Positions 58,152-64,000 of a stretch of DNA of 64,000 nt are shown piece after piece; position 1 is the first letter of the stretch, and each line of letters starts with the position of its first letter. This DNA comes from [Zimmermannella] alba NBRC 15616. Lineage in GTDB: Bacteria > Actinomycetota > Actinomycetes > Actinomycetales > Microbacteriaceae. The notes beneath the pieces are model-generated. The model was given only the letters and a program-made list of their open reading frames with translations, was not told the origin of the DNA and searched no databases. The stretch is from NCBI RefSeq assembly GCF_001570905.1, contig NZ_BCSO01000008.1, forward strand, positions 1 through 64,000, written 5' to 3'. Both the position numbers and the translations under genes were made by a program.

Positions 58152-60002
58152 CTATTTCTTCTCCTTGCCCTCCACGTCACCGGAGAGCGCGGCGATGAAG
58201 GCCTCCTGCGGCACTTCGACGCGGCCGACCATCTTCATGCGCTTCTTGCCTTCCTTCTGCTTCTCGAGCAGCTTGCGCTTGCGGGAGATGTCACCGCCGT
58301 AGCACTTGGCAAGCACGTCCTTGCGGATAGCGCGGATCGTCTCACGCGCGATGATGCGAGCACCCACTGCTGCCTGGATCGGCACCTCGAACTGCTGACG
58401 AGGGATGAGTTTGCGCAGTCGCTCCGCCATGAGCGTGCCGTAGGAGTAGGCCTTGTCCTTGTGGACGATGGCGGAGAAAGCATCCACTTTGTCACCCTGC
58501 AACAGAATGTCGACCTTCACGAGGTCGGCAACCTGGTCCCCCATGGGCTCGTAGTCGAGCGAGGCGTAGCCCTGCGTGCGGGACTTCAACTGATCGAAGA
58601 AGTCGAAGACAATCTCACCGAGCGGCACCTGGTAACGAAGCTCGACGCGTTCTTCCGAGAGATAGTCCATGTTGAGGAGGGATCCGCGGCGAGACTCGCA
58701 CAGTTCCATCACCTTGCCCACGTAGTCCTTCGGCGTGAGGATCGCGGCGCGCACGACAGGCTCGCGCACCTCAATGATGCGTCCTTCTGGATACTCGGAC
58801 GGGTTCGTCACCGTGTGGACGACGTTGTCTTCTGTTGTGACCTCGTAGATCACCGACGGCGCCGTAGTAATGAGGTCAAGCCCAAACTCGCGAGAGAGAC
58901 GCTCAGTCACGATCTCGAGGTGGAGTAGACCCAGGAAGCCGACGCGAAAACCGAAGCCGAGAGCAACCGAGGTTTCGGGCTCGTAGTTGAGGGCGGCATC
59001 CGAGAGCTTGAGCTTGTCGAGTGCGTCACGCAGCTCCGGATAGTCGCTCGCGTCAATCGGGTAGAGACCCGAAAACACCATCGGCTTCGGGTCAACATAG
59101 CCGTCAAGCGGCTCATCGGCCGGCTTCTGCGCGTTCGTGACCGTGTCACCAACCTTCGACTGGCGAACATCCTTCACACCAGTAATGAGGTAGCCCACTT
59201 CACCAACGGCAAGGCCCTTGGTCGGCACGGGCTCAGGCGAGGAGACACCGATCTCGAGGAGCTCGTGGTTCGCACCGGTCGACATCATCTGGATCTTCTC
59301 GCGCGGCGTGAGCTTGCCGTCGATCATGCGGACGTAGGTGACGACACCACGGTAGGGGTCGTACACCGAGTCGAAAATCATGGCGCGAGCGGCGGCGTCC
59401 GCATTCCCCGTCGGCGCCGGGATGCGCTCGACCACGCAGTCGAGCAGCTCCTCCACACCGACTCCGGTCTTGCCCGACACCCGCAGCACGTCATCCGGGG
59501 ATCCACCGATGAGGTTCGCCAGCTCTGCCGCGAAACGCTCCGGGTCTGCCGCCGGGAGGTCAATCTTATTGAGGACGGGGATGATCTCGAGGTCGTTCTC
59601 GAGCGCAAGGTAGAGGTTCGCCAGCGTCTGCGCCTCAATACCCTGCGCAGCATCCACGAGGAGGATGGCGCCTTCACACGCAGCGAGCGAACGCGAGACC
59701 TCGTAGGAGAAGTCGACGTGGCCGGGGGTGTCGATCATGTTGATGGCGAAGGTTTCGCCGCCCACTTCCCACGGCATGCGCACGGCCTGCGACTTGATCG
59801 TGATGCCACGCTCGCGCTCAATGTCCATACGATCGAGGTACTGGGCTCGCATCTCACGGTCGGGAACAGAACCGGTGATCTGGAGCATGCGGTCGGCGAG
59901 CGTTGACTTACCGTGGTCGATGTGCGCGATGATGCAGAAATTGCGGATCCGCGACGGGTCGGTCTTGGCCGGCTCGAGAGGCTTGGTTGCGCGAGGTGAC
60001 AT
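58152..60002 (-). CDS. lepA: Elongation factor 4
   Basis: Ribosome-binding GTPase related to EF-G that promotes back-translocation or subunit biogenesis. G1 AHIDHGKST is near residue 27, G3 DTPGHVDF near 94, G4 NKIDLP near 148. Domains II, III, V and the LepA-specific C-terminal domain ([23 protein letters not shown] near 575) follow. The start at 60002 (MSPRATK) is one of two closely spaced ATG codons (the other 60014); neither has a clear ribosome site. 616 residues. Confidence 0.96.
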   Translation of the reverse strand: MSPRATKPLEPAKTDPSRIRNFCIIAHIDHGKSTLADRMLQITGSVPDREMRAQYLDRMDIERERGITIKSQAVRMPWEVGGETFAINMIDTPGHVDFSYEVSRSLAACEGAILLVDAAQGIEAQTLANLYLALENDLEIIPVLNKIDLPAADPERFAAELANLIGGSPDDVLRVSGKTGVGVEELLDCVVERIPAPTGNADAAARAMIFDSVYDPYRGVVTYVRMIDGKLTPREKIQMMSTGANHELLEIGVSSPEPVPTKGLAVGEVGYLITGVKDVRQSKVGDTVTNAQKPADEPLDGYVDPKPMVFSGLYPIDASDYPELRDALDKLKLSDAALNYEPETSVALGFGFRVGFLGLLHLEIVTERLSREFGLDLITTAPSVIYEVTTEDNVVHTVTNPSEYPEGRIIEVREPVVRAAILTPKDYVGKVMELCESRRGSLLNMDYLSEERVELRYQVPLGEIVFDFFDQLKSRTQGYASLDYEPMGDQVADLVKVDILLQGDKVDAFSAIVHKDKAYSYGTLMAERLRKLIPRQQFEVPIQAAVGARIIARETIRAIRKDVLAKCYGGDISRKRKLLEKQKEGKKRMKMVGRVEVPQEAFIAALSGDVEGKEKK

Positions 60003-60127
60003 AGTGTCGCCCATTGTCCCATGACGGGAGGCATCGCGGGGCTCGTCCGCCCGGTTCACCCGCGTGGACGAGTTTCTTCGGCTGCGTCGCCGATGCGCGG
60101 GCAGCTCACGTTCGGGAGGCTGGACGC

Positions 60128-61216
60128 ATGACGAGCATCACAGAGCTGCAGCCTCACGAACCATCAACGACAACGTCGACTCCCCCTCGCGACCTCGCCA
60201 AGTCGATCGACGCGCACGGCGTCCCGGGACGCATCCCCTGGATTGCGGTGGCCGTCTACCTCTTCATTGCCTTCGGCGGTGCGTGGCTCTCGTGTCTGCC
60301 ACTGTGGACGAGCGGCAAGGAGCTCACCGAGCTCATGACCACGACTACCTTTGCACTCTCGGGCACACTCATGATGTGGTCGCCAGCAATCGCTGCATTC
60401 ATCGCGGTGTTTGCTGTGCAGCGCCCAGACAAGCCCTGGCGTGAACTCGGATTCCTCATCCGCCCGTTCTGGCGCACGCTCGGGTTCTGCGTCATCGCGT
60501 GGAATGTGCCGGTCATTTTGAATCTTATGGGCGCACTCGCGGTCGGGGCGATGGGTGGCTTCCGCTTCGGCACAGGCGCGCTCATGGACCTCTATGCCAA
60601 GGCAGGCGTGACGGGCATGGACGAAACCACGCTCGCCTGGATGACGGTGCTCCATACGCTCCTCATCGCGGTGCCGCTCGGTGTCTCCTCTGCGCTCGGT
60701 GAGGAGATCGGCTGGCGTGGCTTCCTCGTCCAGGCTCTGGCCCCGCTCGGCAAGTGGACGTGCGCACTCGTGACCGGCGTCATCTGGGGCGTGTGGCACG
60801 CTCCCCTGCTGCTCCTCGGCTACAACTTCCAGGATCGCGGCATCGGCGGCATCCTGCTCATGGTGCTCTTCTGCATCCCGGTCGGTGCCTTCTTCATGTG
60901 GCTCCGGATGCGCTCCGAGACGGTGTGGCCCGCCGCGATTGCGCACGGTTCGATGAACGCCTCCGTCACGCTCGGCTTCTTTCTCTGGGCGAATGACCCG
61001 AGCGTGCTGAAGACGTTCAACCTCGTCTCGATGTGGCCGATGTGGGTCTGCTATGCGGTGCTCGCGCTCATTGCCCTCGTCGTGTGGGGGTCGCGCCCCA
61101 CACCTCGACCCTGGCGATGCGATGTCGAGGAGGAGCCTGAGGAGGACCTCGAACTGGTCGTCACGCCCGCCCGCGCGCCGCACGAATTCGTTGAGGAGCC
61201 CACTGAACGCTGCTAG
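60128..61216 (+). CDS. CPBP-family intramembrane metalloprotease
   Basis: Membrane protease of the CAAX/ABI family; substrate unknown. About eight membrane helices are seen. The catalytic motif EEXXXR appears as GEEIGWRG (about residue 195), with the following histidine motifs [10 protein letters not shown] (about 225) and AIAHGSMNA (about 275). A good GGGAGG stands before the ATG. 362 residues, ending in an acidic tail. Some relatives protect against bacteriocins or process peptides, but nothing nearby indicates a partner. It is divergent from lepA. Confidence 0.85.
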   Translation: MTSITELQPHEPSTTTSTPPRDLAKSIDAHGVPGRIPWIAVAVYLFIAFGGAWLSCLPLWTSGKELTELMTTTTFALSGTLMMWSPAIAAFIAVFAVQRPDKPWRELGFLIRPFWRTLGFCVIAWNVPVILNLMGALAVGAMGGFRFGTGALMDLYAKAGVTGMDETTLAWMTVLHTLLIAVPLGVSSALGEEIGWRGFLVQALAPLGKWTCALVTGVIWGVWHAPLLLLGYNFQDRGIGGILLMVLFCIPVGAFFMWLRMRSETVWPAAIAHGSMNASVTLGFFLWANDPSVLKTFNLVSMWPMWVCYAVLALIALVVWGSRPTPRPWRCDVEEEPEEDLELVVTPARAPHEFVEEPTERC

Positions 61217-61330
61217 GGTTGGTCTTTGGCTTCCGCGCCGCACGTATTCCCACTCGGCGCGAGTTCGCCGCGCGGCCCCTCTACCGCTCGGCACTTGACC
61301 ACAGCATCAGCATTCACGCGAAAGAGACCC

Positions 61331-61591
61331 ATGGCGAACATTAAGTCGCAGATCAAGCGTATTGGCACCAACCGCAAGGCCACCCTGCGCAACAAGGCCT
61401 ACAAGGCAGAGCTCCGCACCGCGATCCGTCGCGTCCGCGAGGCCGTTGCTGAGGGCGACCAGGCCAAGGCCCAGGCAGCTCTCCAGCACGCCACGAAGAA
61501 GCTCGACAAGGCCGTGTCGAAGGGCGTCATCCATAAGAACCAGGCAGCGAACCGTAAGTCGGCAATCGCCAAGCAGGTTGCAGCGCTCTAA
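61331..61591 (+). CDS. rpsT: 30S ribosomal protein S20
   Basis: Small basic protein of 86 residues that binds 16S r[14 protein letters not shown] at the start and [16 protein letters not shown] at the end are S20 signatures. It is on the strand opposite to lepA and holA, as often seen in actinobacteria. A terminator follows closely. Confidence 0.97.
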   Translation: MANIKSQIKRIGTNRKATLRNKAYKAELRTAIRRVREAVAEGDQAKAQAALQHATKKLDKAVSKGVIHKNQAANRKSAIAKQVAAL

Positions 61592-61606
61592 GCCTCATCG
61601 CTTTCA

Positions 61607-61637
61607 CGAAGGCCCCCGCATTGTGCGGGGGCCTTCG
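61607..61637 (+). terminator. Terminator of rpsT
   Basis: A perfect 14-bp stem (61607-61620 and 61624-61637) with a 3-base loop lies 15 bases past the rpsT stop, followed by a short T-rich stretch. Confidence 0.85.
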
Positions 61638-61722
61638 TCGTGTTTCAGGACCCGGGACGCACGTTCTTAGCACCCACAACAGACACTTCGTCTAACCAGA
61701 TACTTTCTCAGGCCCGGACAGC

Positions 61723-61728
61723 TACGCT
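61723..61728 (+). promoter_or_regulatory. -10 element of the DJ-1/PfpI gene
   Basis: TACGCT lies 6 bases before the ATG at 61735, leaving no room for a ribosome site; leaderless translation is likely. Confidence 0.45.
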
Positions 61729-61734
61729 CACCGC

Positions 61735-62370
61735 ATGTCGGTCATGCCAACCATTGCGTCTCGTGAAGTCACCGTGGTGCTGTTCGAGCAATTCGAACTC
61801 CTCGATGTGTTCGGTCCGGTTGAACTCTTGAGCAAGGTCCCCGAGCTTCGCATCACGTGGGTGGCAGATTCGCCGGGGCCAGTGACGAGCTCACAGGGCG
61901 TTCGCGTCATTGCGGAACAACCATTCACCCATGACACTCGGGCTGACATCCTGCTCGTGCCCGGTGGAGCTGGCACCCGGCAGCTCGTCCACGACAGCGC
62001 ATTTCTCACGCGTCTGACAACCGTTGCCAAGACATCGCACCTCGTCACCTCCGTATGCACCGGGTCCGCGCTCCTCGCCGCTGCTGGATGCCTCGAGAGC
62101 TATCGCGCGACGAGCAACAAGCTGGCGTTTGAATGGGTGCGCGGACATGGTCATGACGTTGATTGGGTTGCAGAAGCCCGCTGGGTGCACGATCGAGATC
62201 GATGGACCTCATCCGGCGTGGCAGCAGGTATGGACATGACGGCAGCACTCATTGCGCACCTGTATGGCGACGAGGTAGCTCGTAGCGTCACCCAACATGT
62301 CGAATACGAACCACAACGCAACGCGGATCACGACCCGTTCGCCTCGCTCTATGGACTTGTTGACCGCTAG
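61735..62370 (+). CDS. DJ-1/PfpI-family protein
   Basis: Cytosolic protein with the class I glutamine-amidotransferase-like fold. The nucleophile elbow is VCTGSALLAAAG with Cys near residue 107; LVPGGAGTR (about 75) is the conserved glycine loop, and a histidine-aspartate pair may be in AEARWVHDRDRWTSSG. The N-terminal block FEQFELLDVFGPVELL resembles isonitrile hydratase and AraC-linked DJ-1 proteins. No DNA-binding domain follows. 211 residues. Function is uncertain: hydratase, glyoxalase-like or stress protein. Confidence 0.8.
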   Translation: MSVMPTIASREVTVVLFEQFELLDVFGPVELLSKVPELRITWVADSPGPVTSSQGVRVIAEQPFTHDTRADILLVPGGAGTRQLVHDSAFLTRLTTVAKTSHLVTSVCTGSALLAAAGCLESYRATSNKLAFEWVRGHGHDVDWVAEARWVHDRDRWTSSGVAAGMDMTAALIAHLYGDEVARSVTQHVEYEPQRNADHDPFASLYGLVDR

Positions 62371-63401
62371 AGCTGGCGCGTGGCGATCATGCGGAGCATC
62401 CGTTCGACAGCAAACTCGGCGTCCTTCGAACCGCCCTTGACGCGGTGATCGGTTTCGGCGACGAGCTGGATGGCGCGAGCAAGCGAGCGGTCGTCCCAGC
62501 CACGCAGCTCGCGGCGGGCCTGGCCGATCATCCACGGCGCTCCCCCGATCTGCGAGGCGAGCTGGGCATCCGTACCCCGAAGATCGGACACCTTCGCCAT
62601 GGTGCGGAGTTTGTTCGCGCAGGCTGCGACGATGGGCACCGGGTGGATGCCGGTGGCGAAGCCGTGCCGCGCGAGTGCGAGCGCTTCGCGGACGCGACCT
62701 GCGATCGCGGCATCAGCAATCTTGAAGCCGGTCGTCTCGACGCGGCCGCCGTAATACTTGTCGATCAGCTCTTCGGTGATGACGTCGTCGCTCAGCGTCA
62801 TGAGCTGGCTGCAGGCGCTTGCGAGCTCGGCGAGGTCTGCATTGAACGCGGCGACGAGCTGCTGCGCGGCGGCGGGCACGATGCGCCGGCGTTCGGCCTT
62901 GAACTCTCCCATGACAAAGTCCACAAGTTCGTTCGCCTTGAGCGGTTCGCACGACACCTCGATGGCGATGCCCTGTGGGGCGCTGCGGATGGCATCGAGG
63001 AGCTTCTTGCCGCGTTGACCGCCACGGTGGCGAATGACGAGCGTTGTCTCGTCGATCGGCACTTCGAGGTAGCTGATGGCATCCGTGATGAAAGCGTCCG
63101 TGCAGCTCTCGGCGCCGTCGATGAGGACGAGGCGCGGCTCGAGAAAGAGCGAGGGACTCACGTAGCTCGCAAGCTCACCTGCCGCATAGCCGGATGCGGC
63201 AAGCTCCGTGACCTCGAGCTCGGGGTCTTCGGTGACGAGGGTCTGCTTGATGAGACTCGTGGCTTTGCTCGCGAAGAAGTCTTCTTTGCCACTCACGAGC
63301 ACGATCGGCACGGGGTACGCCTCACGGGCCGGGACGACCGGGATCTTCGCTTTTTTGGGGCGCGCGGAGGCGGAGCGGGATGTGCCACGGGCTGCAGGCA
63401 T
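62367..63401 (-). CDS. holA: DNA polymerase III delta subunit
   Basis: Clamp-loader subunit that opens the beta sliding clamp. It is AAA+-like but lacks a Walker A, as the family does. A basic N-terminal tail (residues 1-25) precedes VLVSGKEDFFASKA (about 32), FLEPRLVLIDGAE (about 85), and the helical collar domain from about 215 (ALARHGFATGIHPVPIVAACANKLR). 344 residues. A strong AAGGAGG stands before the ATG at 63401; the frame extends to 63530. Its stop shares CTAG with the convergent DJ-1 gene. Confidence 0.92.
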   Translation of the reverse strand: MPAARGTSRSASARPKKAKIPVVPAREAYPVPIVLVSGKEDFFASKATSLIKQTLVTEDPELEVTELAASGYAAGELASYVSPSLFLEPRLVLIDGAESCTDAFITDAISYLEVPIDETTLVIRHRGGQRGKKLLDAIRSAPQGIAIEVSCEPLKANELVDFVMGEFKAERRRIVPAAAQQLVAAFNADLAELASACSQLMTLSDDVITEELIDKYYGGRVETTGFKIADAAIAGRVREALALARHGFATGIHPVPIVAACANKLRTMAKVSDLRGTDAQLASQIGGAPWMIGQARRELRGWDDRSLARAIQLVAETDHRVKGGSKDAEFAVERMLRMIATRQL

Positions 63402-63507
63402 GCGTTCCTCCTTCACGGTCGGCCTCCAGCGTAGCGGCGAGCGCCGACATTCCCGGGCAGCTCCCGTCACCGCCGTCTGCCCAGCTAAATCAGGCAAGCT
63501 GAGGTGC

Positions 63508-64000
63508 GTGAGTGACACGACCCCCGACACAACTCCGCTCGAGCGGCTGCGCGCGGCAATCGCCGAGGTGCACCTGCCCCTCGAGTTGCAGGACGCCCCC
63601 GAAGCCCGCTTGCGGGCACGACGTTCGCTGCAGCAGATCGACGACTACATTGCACCGCGGCTCGAGAACCTCGACGCTCCCCTGCTCGCGGTCGTCGGCG
63701 GCTCAACAGGTGCCGGCAAGTCGACGCTCGTGAACGCGCTCGTCGGGCACCCGGTAACTCGCACGGGCACCATCCGCCCCACAACCCGTCAGCCGATCCT
63801 GCTGCACAATCCGGTGGACCGAGACTCGTTTACGGGCACTCGTGTGCTGCCGGAGCTTGCGCGTATCACCGGCGTCCCGGTGAAGGAGGGGACGCCCTCG
63901 CGTCAGGCGGGCGATGCCCCCGATGCGAAGCTCATCTCCTCGGTCGTGCTTGTCGGCGATGACGCAGTTCCTGAGCAACTCGCGATCCTCGATGCGCCCG
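63508..64000 (+). CDS. Dynamin-like or YfjP-type GTPase, partial (3' end outside)
   Basis: Only the first 164 codons are inside the window. A GTG start (MSDTTPDTTPLERL) is chosen; GAGG lies close upstream. The G1 motif GGSTGAGKST is at about residues 68-77, a switch threonine lies in GTIRPTTRQP (about 93) and the G3 motif begins at LDAP at the very end. Spacing of G1 and G3 is long (about 90 residues), as in dynamin-like or Era/YfjP-type GTPases. What the rest of the protein holds cannot be seen. It is divergent from holA. Confidence 0.8.
   Translation, partial: MSDTTPDTTPLERLRAAIAEVHLPLELQDAPEARLRARRSLQQIDDYIAPRLENLDAPLLAVVGGSTGAGKSTLVNALVGHPVTRTGTIRPTTRQPILLHNPVDRDSFTGTRVLPELARITGVPVKEGTPSRQAGDAPDAKLISSVVLVGDDAVPEQLAILDAP

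Noticed and set aside
60164-61294. Minus-strand open frame opposite the CPBP protease
   Set aside because: The plus-strand frame has membrane helices, EEXXXR and a ribosome site; the opposite frame is charged and featureless.

Overview
The window is a dense stretch of high-GC actinobacterial chromosome. GTG/TTG starts, promoters with a good -10 but weak -35, several apparently leaderless mRNAs, RecA-NDp-free LexA control and actinobacterial marker proteins (PriA, ClgR, RamB, DUF3046, DUF1844, GluABCD) point to Actinomycetota. The gene order and proteins look most like Micrococcales, probably Microbacteriaceae; the genus cannot be decided from this window. Nearly all genes lie on the minus strand. 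No insertion sequence, prophage, CRISPR array or tRNA gene was seen.

Layout, left to right. 1-423: tandem strong promoters firing leftward off the window, probably the rrn operon, next to tyrS. 424-9519: tyrS, argH, argG, lipA, lipB, argB, argJ and argC. argC carries an in-frame amber codon, and argD, argF and argR, which usually sit between argB and argG, are absent, with lipBA in their place. 9657-19022: pheT, pheS, a glutamate-type ABC transporter (gluDCBA, read gluA first), an rRNA methyltransferase, then rplT, rpmI and infC (infC starts at ATC). 19271-26178: a DUF1844 gene, a CtpE-like P-type ATPase, an SseB-family gene, priA, hisH, hisB and hisC. 26236-37754: a LysM cell-division-suppressor-like gene and divergent lexA with SOS boxes, hflX, a methyltransferase, dapF, miaA, miaB, an unrecognised TPR-like protein, recX, recA (perfect SOS box) and a DUF3046 gene. 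37837-42448: the glyoxylate shunt genes aceB and aceA with divergent ramB and two 20-bp palindromes between. 42483-50767: clgR, an alpha/beta hydrolase, cinA, pgsA, ftsK, rnj and dapA. 50814-57760: an acyl-CoA synthetase and an arginine deiminase cluster (arcD, arcA, arcB, arcC). 58152-64000: lepA, a CPBP protease, rpsT, a DJ-1/PfpI protein, holA and the start of a dynamin-like GTPase.

How it fits together. The most informative picture is arginine metabolism. The biosynthetic cluster looks degraded (argC nonsense codon, argDFR missing), while a complete arginine deiminase operon with its own ornithine carbamoyltransferase and antiporter is present. This suggests an organism that imports and ferments arginine rather than making it; argG and argH remain intact and could still serve citrulline-to-arginine conversion. 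A second theme is SOS control: LexA-box-like sites lie at lexA, recA and the LysM gene. The rest is mostly conserved housekeeping order, into which gluABCD, aceBA-ramB and arcDABC appear to be inserted.
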